A stretch of DNA of 64,000 bases from Viscum album. Lineage: Eukaryota; Streptophyta; Magnoliopsida; Santalales; Viscaceae. Positions 1 through 8,380 of this stretch are shown piece after piece. The position numbers and the translations under genes are program-made. The notes beneath the pieces were generated by a model. It saw only the letters and a program-made list of their open reading frames with translations, searched no databases and was not told the origin of the DNA. The stretch covers positions 1,073,622,014-1,073,686,013 of the forward strand of contig OY728166.1 in the NCBI GenBank assembly GCA_963277665.1, given 5' to 3'. How positions within the stretch are numbered: position 1 is the stretch's first letter; each line of letters opens with the position of its first letter.

Positions 1-350
1 ACATCAACATGCAGCTATCCCTTCATCATACCATCAATATCTCAAGTATTGTTTCGATGGTAAAGTTGGGACATTATATGGTGATAAGGCCCCATTCAAG
101 ACATGTGAATATCAATACATTGATGCAAAATTCAACCACGTGTAGGGAAAGGAGGAATCCACGACAAAGGAGATTACCAAAGTTAATGCTTCGTATGGTT
201 TGGAAAAGATTCCAGTAAACCCATTAGCACATGTGAGTACAGATTATGTGTTGCCTATTAGTAAAATTGATAGGATAGACCCAAATAAAAACACTCTTAT
301 GGAAACCTCCATAATGTCAATCACGGAAAGCAAGCCAGACAATAGGGAAG
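1..350 (+). pseudogene. Tat-type aspartic protease, C-terminal tail and linker (broken)
   Basis: Reading frame 2 stays open except for one TAG near 162. It shows the stretch around SSYHQYLKY followed by a GDKAPF motif. This matches the end of Tat-clade proteases, where a histidine/alanine segment leads into a conserved S-S-x-H-Q-x-L-K block. Element B has the equivalent residues on the minus strand (SSYHQFL, then GDASPF), which supports the assignment. The catalytic aspartate lies upstream of the window. In a normal element this is followed by reverse transcriptase; here the next recognisable domain, the second RNase H, starts at once, so about 1.5-2 kb of pol is missing. The remainder up to 350 is unassigned linker. 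Confidence 0.6.
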
Positions 351-353
351 AAA

Positions 354-791
354 ATGGAAGATCCTAAATTCAACAAGGTTCGATTAGGAGTTATTCTTAT
401 TTCTTCGGAAAAAGCAGTGTTACCTTATTCCTTCTTATTGCGGGAAGGTGGTACCAATAATGAAGTAGAATACCAGGCCCTCATCACAGGATTAGAGTTG
501 GCGCTTCAAGCACAAGTTAATAACTTAAGGGTGAATGGCGATTCAGACCTGGTAATCAAACAAGTCAATGGGGATTATGCAATCAGAAAAGAAGAATTGA
601 CCCCTTTTTATGATTATGTCAGAGAGTTAATGGCAGAATTTCCTACGGAATCGACATTTTCTTATGTCCTACGATCACAAAATTCTCAAGCTGATGCACT
701 GGCTAATATAGCCACAACTCTAGAAGATCCAAATTGGGACAAAACAACCATCAGTATTGCCCACCTTCATACAATTTCACCTTATGTTTGA
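354..791 (+). pseudogene. Archaeal-type RNase H (aRNH) of Tat retrotransposon
   Basis: The 145-residue open frame carries the RNase H fold signature: GVILIS near residue 12, TNNEVEYQALITGLELAL (acidic E of the active site), GDSDLVIKQVNG (catalytic D), and a final ADALA helix after SQNSQ. This arrangement is that of the extra, archaeal-like RNase H carried by Tat/Ogre elements between the normal RNase H and integrase. The first catalytic aspartate, normally in a YFDG-type strand, is not visible, and the ATG used is internal to the polyprotein, so the true domain start is lost. No stop interrupts the frame, but it is isolated from its neighbours by stops and would not be made from a normal polyprotein. 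Confidence 0.85.
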
Positions 792-935
792 ACCAGAATA
801 GAAGAGATCAATGAAATTAGTCCCATTCCTGAACCATATGGTCATACTACAGGATGGATGACACCTATCAGGGAATAACTTCAAAATGGAACACTTCTAC
901 CTGATAGAGCTGGGAAAGAACAAATCTAGAGACAT

Positions 936-1778
936 GTGGTCAATTTTACTCTTTATGATATCCCATATTACCTAGAGAAAATACTCTACAAGCGTGGTTT
1001 TGATGGAGTTATCTTCAGATGCATTGCTGGTGAAGAGACAATGACTGTCATGAAAGAAGTGCATGTAGGAGTTTGTGGTGCCCACCAGTCTAGACATAGA
1101 GTGTCTGATCAGATTCGAAGGCTTGGATACTTTTGGCCTTCAATGATACAAGATTGTTTTGATTTTACAAAGAAGTGTCATTCAAGCCAAGTACATTCCA
1201 AATTCATTCATCAACCTCCAGAGTTGCTTCATACATCTAAATACTCGTGGCCATTTTCCACATGGGGAATGGATGTGGTGGGACCTTACCCTTCAGCTAC
1301 GGCCAAGAAGTTTAAGTATATTCTTACTACTACTGACTTCTTTCCCAAATAGGCAGAGGCAATACCTCTCAAAGAATTTAGTTCTAAAAGCATTTTTAGC
1401 TTCATCAAGTCTAACATCATTACCATATTTGGTGTCCCTCATGCCATATTGACGGACAATGGCACCAACTTCTGTTCATCCAAGGTGAAGAAGTTGTATC
1501 AAGAATACAACATCAAATCCAATAATTCACCTCAGTATCATGAAACGGCCAATGGACAGATAGAAGCCTTCAACAATACTCTTTCAATCATACTGCAAAA
1601 GATGGTGGATAAAGATAAGAATTCATGGCCTGATAAACTCTTTCATGCTTTAGGGGCTTATCAGACCACCACCCGCACTGCAACGCAGTCATCTCCATAT
1701 TCATTGGTATATGGAACAAAAGCAGTATTGCCTATTGAAGTTCAAATAACCTCGCTCAGAGTATCTATTTGTGATTAG
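936..1778 (+). pseudogene. Integrase (zinc-binding and catalytic core), broken
   Basis: Integrase inserts the cDNA copy into the host chromosome. The zinc-binding H..H..C..C region is visible as HVGVCGAHQSRH followed by FTKKCHSSQ; the last cysteine has become serine. The catalytic D-D-E triad is present in GMDVVGP, LTDNGTNF and NGQIEAFNNTL. The frame is broken at about 1350 by TAG, where the family has tryptophan (FPKW-AEAI), and it continues in the same frame to a second TAG at 1776. The order zinc finger, core, C-terminal domain is normal for Ty3/gypsy integrase. The TAG in a tryptophan position and the Cys-to-Ser change indicate an inactive copy. Confidence 0.87.
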
Positions 1779-2120
1779 TCATCTACAGAAGAACAATCTC
1801 AAAAGCGATTGGATGAATTGGAATGGTTAGATGAGAAAATATTGTGCACACTGCACCACTTGGAAGTTTATCAGAATCGAATAGCACGAGCTTTCAACAA
1901 AAAATTTAGTCTTTGTTCATCCATTCAGGGAGAAATGGTATTGGTTCTCAGAAATCCAATGATACCAAGAAAGAAACCTCCCAAGATTGAACCAAAATGG
2001 GAAGGACCTTATTCAATACATAAGGTCTACTCCAATGGAGCATATTCATTAATCTCAATGGATGGAGAACTCATCACTACTCCAACCAATACCATATTTC
2101 TGAAGAAGTATTTTGTATAA
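1779..2120 (+). pseudogene. Integrase C-terminal domain of element A
   Basis: The open segment begins near 1809 (DELEWLDEK) and ends at a TAA at 2118. It contains an alpha-helical stretch (YQNRIARAFNKK) and then GEMVLVLRNPM and KWEGPYSIHKV, the usual end of Ty3/gypsy integrase: a G-D/E-x-V-L-R strand followed by P-x-W-E-G-P-Y. There is no chromodomain, which agrees with the Tat clade rather than the chromoviruses. The TAA is probably the original pol stop, because the UTR repeats start within about 20 bases of it. Confidence 0.82.
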
Positions 2121-2134
2121 ACACAAAATACATT

Positions 2135-3050
2135 GTTACGGTCCATACATATGACCTTAAACTATTTTTATTACTTTCATCCCACATGATGTTAAACTAT
2201 GACGTCCTAACTACATGACGCTAAACTGTACAGAAGTCTCTTATGTCCAGCAAGACGTTAAACTACACCATCTGCGGTCTATACATATGACCTTAAACTA
2301 TTTTCATTACTTTCATCCCACATGATGTTAAACTATGACGTCCTAACTACATGATGATAAACTGTACATAAGTCTCTTATGTCTAGAAAGACATTAAACT
2401 GCACCATCTTCGGTCCATACATATGACCTTAAACTATTTGTATTCCTTTCGTCGCACACGATGTTAAACTATGAAGTCCTAACTACATGAAGCTAAAATG
2501 TACAGAAGTCTCTTATGTCCAGAAAGACGTTAAACTGCACCATCTACGGTCCATACATATGACCTTAAACTATTTGTATTACTTTCGTCCCACACGACGT
2601 TAAACTGTGACGTCCAAACTATATGACACTAAACTGTACAGAAGTTTCTTATGTCCAGCAAGACGTTAAACTGCACCATCTGCGGTCCATACATATGAAC
2701 TTAAACTATTTTTATTACATTCGTCCAACATGACATTAAACTGTGAAAAAGTCCCTAATACGTCCAACATGACGTTAAACTGTGTCCTCTTTTGTCCTTA
2801 CTGCATGACATTAAACCTCACAGTCCCCCTTTTTGTCCAAACATGACATTAAACTGTATTCTCCCCATCGTCCTAACTACATGACACTAAACTATACAGG
2901 AATAACTTAATACATCCTACATGACATTAAACTATATTTTGTCCCTACTACATGACACAAAACTGTGCAGCAACAGTAGTCCTAACTGTAAGAATTTAAA
3001 CTACATAGTCCCTTCATATGTCCTACATGACATTTAATTGTTCATCATTA
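2135..3050 (+). repeat. Tandem-repeat 3' UTR of element A (136-bp units of 4 submonomers)
   Basis: Copies of CATACATATGACCTTAAAC recur at about 2145, 2283, 2418, 2555 and 2692, giving a period of 135-138 bp. Each unit contains four shorter repeats of 29-37 bp, each carrying a GAC(G/A)TTAAACT core preceded by CAT or CAA. After about 2700 the higher-order unit dissolves, but the core continues irregularly to about 3045. Fast-changing tandem repeats between the pol stop and the 3' LTR are known from Tat/Ogre elements and can seed satellites. The repeat has no coding capacity. Confidence 0.9.
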
Positions 3051-4069
3051 AGGTTGTTGCTACCTCTTGTTTCTCACACCGAGTATGACTCATGTGAGAT
3101 TAGAGTAAACTTCAACCATAACACCCTCTCTGGGCCGCTAACCATGCGTAAGTCCCAACACCATTTTTAGGTCGTTGTCCCCAAGAACAACTTGATCACT
3201 AATTCATTCTCTAATTGAGCTACACAGACTTTGATCCTTGCCTTCTAGGCTGGGTACTTAGGAAACCTCCTGAGATTCAAGCCCAAAACCAATATCTTCA
3301 CATCGGTTCACCTCCATCTCGTACGATGTTGATTTGTGAAACTGCCCCCAGAATCAATATCTTTACATTGGTTCAAATTCATCCTTGCTATATGATTTTA
3401 AACTGTACAACATTTTTTTTGTCCAGTATGACAATAAACTACAACATTATTTGATACCCTCACCTGAGAGGAAATCATTATTTACATTGATCTCCAATCA
3501 TGTTTTATTACAAACACTACGTGCATACATGGCAATGCCCGGAACTTTTATTTTGGGTCAAACCATCATTGCACTAAAGTCCCCTTTCACCCTTCACTTG
3601 TACGAACCAAATCTGTACAGAGGGTATTTCTAGAACTACTTGGGCTTGATTCCAATCCTTATGGGATATGTAGGAATGTTCCAGTTTCCCTTGAATCCAG
3701 CCCCAAGTCTTTGGGCCTAACCCCAAATTCCACTTTCAGTCCCTTGGCTAAAAAGTCCCCAAGAAAACACACACTGTGTATTTCTTATAATGGTCTGAGC
3801 TCTATGACCCTAAACTAAGATCTCCCATACTCCAGTCCCACATGACATTAAACTGTATTTTAAGAACTATGTATAGCTTCATTCCCATCCTTATGGGATA
3901 CATAGTGAATTCTAATATTTCAATTCAAGACCCACCCACAACGTGATTATGGTTAGCATTGATCTATGTATCTTTAAATACATTGAACAATACCCATTTT
4001 TATGTGTCATAATCCTAATCTTAAATATTTTAATATCTCCATACCCTTTTTCTCAACTTCTGGTCACAA
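3051..4069 (+). other. LTR/UTR transition of element A with dispersed motifs
   Basis: I see no gene here. The TTAAACTGTA core recurs at about 3400 and 3848. A second motif, starting AACTACTTGG (about 3634) or AACTATGTATAG (about 3867) and ending TTATGGGATA(T/C)GTAG-like, occurs twice and is partly self-complementary. The left LTR boundary must lie in or before this stretch, but no TG start with a clear purine tract before it could be chosen. The open frames at 3215-3633 look accidental. Confidence 0.5.
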
Positions 4070-5060
4070 AATGTCTAATTTCTGAGAGTTCTTTTGCTTG
4101 ACTATGCATCACGTGCCCTTAGGCAGCCTTGCATAAACAGTCTACATAACAAACTTGTTAGCCAAAAGATACTATTATTTGACTATGCAACATATGAACA
4201 TAGGCGACTCTTCATAATTCAACCCCCTAACTGGTTTTTTAAATAATGTCAACTTCATTATTAGGATGAAAACCTCTTTTTGTCCTTATTTGTCTTAATG
4301 ACGATATTTAGGGATCCACAAAAATAGCCATTCTTTACATATTTGTCTCATACTCTTTTTCATGATCTGAAAATATTCAAGTCTATGGTTTATATTTTCC
4401 ATTCCCTACGTTTGGGTCAGACCTTCGTAGGAGTGACATTCATCCAGTTCTTAAACAATCTTACTTGGAAATATCTTCTTCATATTCAAGTACCTCTATC
4501 CATACAACAAACTCTATGCTTTTGAAAATTTGAATCTCTATAAACTTCCACAGGCTTTTTAGTAGTAGAAAATTAAATTTCTGAGAGTTCTTTTTCCTGA
4601 CTATGCAGCACGTGCCCTTAGCCGGCCTTGCATAAACAGTATACATAACAGACTTGTCAGCCAAAAGATACTATTATTTGACTATGCAGCCAATTCCCTT
4701 AGGCGGCCCTACATAATTCAACCCCCTAACGGGTTTTTTGAATAATGGTAACTTCATTCTTGGGAACTACTTCTTATAATGCCTTTTATCCCTTTTTCGT
4801 ATCATTCCCCAGATTCAAAATTTATTAAGTCATAGTTTACATTTTTTCCTTCAAACTTGAGTGTGGTAAAATGTTTTCAGATAAGTTGTCAAGGAATTGA
4901 GTCAATTTTAACCCATTAGGTCAAAGCTATTTGGACCTTAAACATTATCTTTTTTTATGTCCGACATGCATGACTTTAAACTGCCAATTACCACAAAGAC
5001 CCCTGGTTTCTCTTTTTTCCTCAGAGTCAAATCCTCTTTTCACTCCGGATCCAACTCTAA
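4070..5060 (+). repeat. Two tandem copies of a ~495-bp unit in the LTR-like region
   Basis: The stretch from CTGAGAGTTCTTTTGC at about 4081 returns at about 4577 (CTGAGAGTTCTTTTTCC). The following ~185 bases match closely, through a CACGTGCCCTTAG box, a CATAAACAGT stretch and an AATTCAACCCCCTAAC stretch. Weaker similarity continues over the rest of the unit. Within each unit the block TGACTATGCA...CTTAGG...CATAA is itself present twice, so this sub-block has four copies. Duplicated promoter-proximal blocks are common in retrotransposon U3 regions; here they lie upstream of the TATA box at 5311. Confidence 0.8.
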
Positions 5061-5310
5061 GGGGGGACTTTTGTTGATGCTCCTTTTCGTCACAAAGTCT
5101 AAATGAATTAAAAGGGAAATACCTTGAACCCAAAGTAATTCATCCTTTAAAGAAACATCAAAAAAAGAGAAAGGGATGAACAAGGAGAACATTTCCCATA
5201 GGTCGCGGAAGTTCCAGCATGGTCGTGAAAGGATAGTTGCGCGCTACCCAAATGGTCACGCAGGTGACTTGAGATCCCTCTTTGAAAATCTCCTAGGGTC
5301 TTCTCCAGCC

Positions 5311-5318
5311 TATAAATA
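5311..5318 (+). promoter_or_regulatory. Candidate LTR TATA box of element A
   Basis: TATAAATA is followed by a GC-rich stretch (CCCCCGG) and a pyrimidine-rich leader (CTCTTCTTCAAGTC), as expected for an LTR promoter about 30 bases upstream of a start site near 5345. It sits downstream of the duplicated 495-bp units. No experimental start is known to me. Confidence 0.5.
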
Positions 5319-5484
5319 CCCCCGGTGGGCCCCCCATTTGAGAGGATTTTTTTCCAGAATTCAGATACAGAGCTCTGAACGCCCAAGTCTCTTCTTCAAG
5401 TCTTCCGAACACTTCTATGGTAATTCATTACCTAGAATGGAAGGTCTAAACAAGAGGAATAAGGTATAAGTGTTAGAATTCACT

Positions 5485-5745
5485 AATACTTGCGCGCTTA
5501 AGTGTTTTACCCTTAAGGGAAATGGACACACTTGCGCGCCTCCTTACCTACTCATTGAAACTTGCGCGCCACTCTTCTGGAAGTACCTTAGGATAATTCT
5601 AAAGGATTTGGTCAAGGATCACCCATGTATTACTCTACTGGTCAAGGATCGCCCAAGTATATATGTGTCGCGCAAGTACACTTGCGTGACCAAGACTTGC
5701 GCGCCTATGCAGTACTTGCACAACCCCCCAGGACTTGCACGCCCT
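5485..5745 (+). repeat. Cluster of CTTGCGCGC motifs
   Basis: ACTTGCGCGC or a one-base variant occurs at about 5489, 5528, 5560, 5694 and 5735, and an inverted CGCGCAAGT lies at about 5670 beside CACTTGCGTGACC. Related GTCAAGGATC(A/G)CCCA boxes recur at about 5610 and 5640. The cluster is rich in CpG inside otherwise AT-rich, presumably methylated DNA. It lies just downstream of the proposed TATA box and so would be in the transcript leader. Confidence 0.7.
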
Positions 5746-5992
5746 TCTATTTTTGGGTGCCCTTCTTGACCATTTCACCTCTCTTATGCCATTCCACCTT
5801 TCCTATTCAAGATTCAGTCTTCAAGACACTCTTCAAAGCCATTTATGGCATGTTTTCTTGATTGACTTCCTTATCTGAAAGGAATACCATGGAACATATC
5901 TCAAAACCTAGTGATTTACACATCTTTATGTCACTAAATTTAGAGATTTCATTCATTCAACCTCATCCTTTAAGATGAGAGAACCCTATTAA

Positions 5993-6475
5993 TGGGCCTC
6001 CTTTTCAGGAGTAAGCCCCAGTCATAATTTCCCTTAACCTGGGCCTCCTTTTTAGGAGTAATCCCCAGTCCAAGTTCTCTTAATTGGGCATCCTCTTCAG
6101 GAGTAAGCCCCAAGTTCCCTAATTTGGGTATCCTCCTCAGGAGTAAGCCCCAACCATAATTCCTTTAACATTGGATTCCTTTTCAGGAATAAACCCTAGT
6201 TTCAAATCTACAAATGTGGGCATCCTCTTTAGGAGTAAGCCCCAAATCCCTTAATTTTAAAATTCTCTTAACCCGGGCCTCCTCTTCAAGAGTAATCCCT
6301 AGTTTTCAAATCCCTTTAACCTAGGCCTCCTCCTTAGGAGTAAACCCCAGTCTTAAATTTCTCTTAACCAGTATTAATCTACGTTTTGATCTTGGATTCC
6401 TTCTTAAGAGTAAAACTCAATCATAAGTCCCCTCCTAATTTGGGCATCTTCCTCAGGAGTAAGCCCCATGTTAGT
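5993..6475 (+). repeat. Ten-copy self-complementary repeat (GGGC..TCCT / AGGA..GCCC)
   Basis: About ten units, spaced 39-72 bp, read GGGC(C/A)TCCT, a 4-6 base loop, then AGGAGTAA(G/T)CCCC. The outer GGGC/GCCC and inner TCCT/AGGA arms are complementary, so each unit can form a small stem-loop. AGGAGTAA-type cores fall near 6008, 6053, 6100, 6139, 6186, 6230, 6288, 6338, 6410 and 6455. The array sits in the transcribed part of the proposed LTR. The same unit, inverted, is seen at 41.37-41.80 kb and at 57.70-58.60 kb. Confidence 0.85.
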
Positions 6476-6641
6476 GTACTCAAATCTTCATAAAGTACAT
6501 ATACCTTTATGGACCTTGTTCCTGGGTTTATTCCCTGAAGTAAATCCTACTCTTCATCTATTTGGGTAGTCGTACATACATAAGCCCCACATTATTTCTT
6601 ATGATTGTATCTGTCATGGAACAATTGTCTGGTTTTACCAA

Positions 6642-6840
6642 TACCTCTTGTTTCTCACACTGAGCATGACTCACATGATCTTAGAGTGTAAAAGTAATTA
6701 TGAAATCTTTCTTTGAGATATCAATCATACATAAAAATAATATTTCCTTACTCGAACTACGTGGGTTCTGATTCCTTTTCTAAATAAAGGATACGTAGGT
6801 AGCCCCTTTGCGGGTATGATCCCAACTCTGAAATAATCTA
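6642..6840 (+). repeat. LTR-end-like block with duplicated 46-bp stretch
   Basis: The 46 bases from TACCTCTTGTTTCTCACAC at 6642 repeat, with few changes, the stretch at 3061-3106. They are followed at 6757-6803 by a GAACTACGTGGG...GGATACGTAGG unit and a CCCCTTTGCGGG(T) mini-hairpin. A GAACTACG...ATACGTAGG unit of this kind is familiar from the U5 side of Tat/Ogre-type LTRs (recalled, not checked). The LTR probably ends shortly after, but I could not fix the base. Confidence 0.5.
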
Positions 6841-7167
6841 TGTTCTTCTGAATGACAATAAACTTCATGTTCCCCACTGAGTGGATTTAAAACCAATATG
6901 GTCATCATAATGACCAAGGGATTTTTTTATATAATGTATTAAAGGATACCATTGACTAAGAATCTCTAACAAATACATATGATTCACTATTGATTAAGAA
7001 CCTCGAATACATATAAAAGATTCACTAAATTTCCAACATATCAATCATTGATTGTAAGATCTAAAGGAAAGCTCATTTTATACTTGGTAATTTAATAAAG
7101 GATTCACGAACATAACTTAAATCTATAAATAGAGTCCTAGAGTAGACAATAATTCCCCTCAAAAAGG
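6841..7167. other. Gene-free AT-rich stretch
   Basis: No coding frame or recognisable repeat. A TATAAATAGAG box lies at about 7130, but no leader or gene follows it. Confidence 0.4.
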
Positions 7168-7612
7168 TGTGATGAGTCCGACCTCCCATCCTCTCGACCA
7201 ATACAAATTCCTAAGCCTCATCAGTCCACAACTAATGAGTGCCTACCTTTGGAAAGTAGGTTCAAATGGATATGGAATCATTGGATGTTTCCGGTTCTAC
7301 GAACAAACCCGTTAGAAACCACTTGGAAATTTTGAATCTTAAATCAATGACATCATCCCCAATTCCAGAGGAAACAATCACTTATTACCATGTTATAAAC
7401 ATTATGTAATCATTTAAGTTAATAACGTTTGTTTTGTCAATATTTGGAACTTGAGTAAAAAATGAACACGTTATAGTTACAAGTTGTTCACATGGTCAAA
7501 ATTTCATTATATCCGGAATTATATTAATGATTTAGATATCATATATATCATATATATCCAGTATATATATGTATTTATAACAGTACATATAATTTTGGGG
7601 TAAGAAATGAAA

Positions 7613-8010
7613 TTCACCGTTCATGGAGATGGTATGCCGTACGTACGTATGAACACTACTTTCATTTATATTTATTATTTTAATGGAATTAAAATATAAT
7701 GATACATAGGTATATTATAATTCCAGTATAATATCATATATAATATCATTAACGCCATCCTTTATACATCCCACATATTGTATTAACGAGTCAAATCACT
7801 TTGAGGGGGAGGTAGTCGGCACTTCCTCAAATGAAATTATCACGTTTACCCATAATGGAAACCATTAAGGTATGCTATAAAAGAAAAATAAAGAATAATG
7901 AAGAAAACATAAACATAATATATATCATATATAAATACAGTTCTATCATAATGGCCACCATGAGAGGCGGTAGGAGGTAATTGAACAATCATTGTTTCGT
8001 GAGGCGTTAG
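7613..8010 (-). repeat. Hairpin series in the diverged LTR
   Basis: Two good stem-loops lie 181-186 bp apart. In one, GTTCATG (7619-7625) pairs with TATGAAC (to 7654, one G-T pair). In the other, TTTGAGG (7800-7806) pairs with CCTCAAA (7825-7831). Each encloses a GGTA(T/G)...CG core related to the Tekay hairpin loop. A weaker third possibility lies about 7958-8005. Spacing and core match the triple hairpins at 16665-17093 and 23579-24004. Confidence 0.6.
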
Positions 8011-8370
8011 TTTTCCATCCACAAAAACATTATGTTATTCACCCATTAGATGGAGGTGTGTGTATGTGTAGTTAGAATAATTCACATAAAAACATCCTAG
8101 TATATTTAGGATACTGTTTCTGTTATAAAATAAAGGAATAAAAAGATTTTAGGGGTTGGTGAAGTAAAATAAACGAAAATAAGTTAAGAGAAATTGTTAC
8201 CTTTAATTTGGGTAACTTCCTTTGGTTTGAACCAAAAGGACTTATTGAAGTGCCTTATGCCTAAGGTAAGGCTTCTAGGAGGAGGAGAGAGATATAGGGA
8301 GATTAATTTGTTAGAGTTTGGACGAGCCTAAAGGCTTGATAGGTGTGAAGAATTGGTTAGAAGTGGTCTC

Positions 8371-8380
8371 CTTTTATAAG
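8371..8380 (-). promoter_or_regulatory. LTR TATA box (minus strand)
   Basis: CTTTTATAAG is the reverse complement of the box at 16326 and lies in the same relative place, next to the purine-rich GGGGGAGGAG. It marks the U3/R junction of the minus-strand LTR. Confidence 0.55.

Larger units (their letters stand above)
1..7140 (+). mobile_element. Element A: 3' part of a Tat/Ogre-type Ty3/gypsy retrotransposon
   Basis: In order on the plus strand I see a protease tail, an archaeal-type RNase H, integrase with its C-terminal domain, a tandem-repeat 3' UTR, and a long LTR-like region with a TATA box. A second RNase H placed directly before integrase is the known hallmark of the Tat clade (Ogre, Retand). 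The 5' part lies outside the window. Reverse transcriptase and the ordinary RNase H are missing between protease and the second RNase H, so this copy is internally deleted. Neither LTR edge could be fixed: no TG/CA pair with a target duplication was found, and the right limit given is approximate. The same family occurs inverted as element B, judged from shared protease residues, shared UTR repeats and shared LTR repeats. Confidence 0.8.

Noticed and set aside
5470..5861. Two overlapping plus-strand ORFs through the CTTGCGCGC cluster
   Set aside because: Cysteine- and alanine-rich reading comes from the repeat; no domain and no frame conservation between units.
5993..6475. CRISPR-like array
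   Set aside because: Repeats are degenerate, spacers are short and variable, and the setting is an LTR of a plant retrotransposon.
7168..7230. Hammerhead-ribozyme-like TGATGAGTCCGA, and CTCATCAGTCC nearby on the other strand
   Set aside because: The full core needs CUGAUGAG, a closed stem II and CGAAA in fixed order. There is no GAAA partner and no stem II here, so it is not a retrozyme ribozyme.
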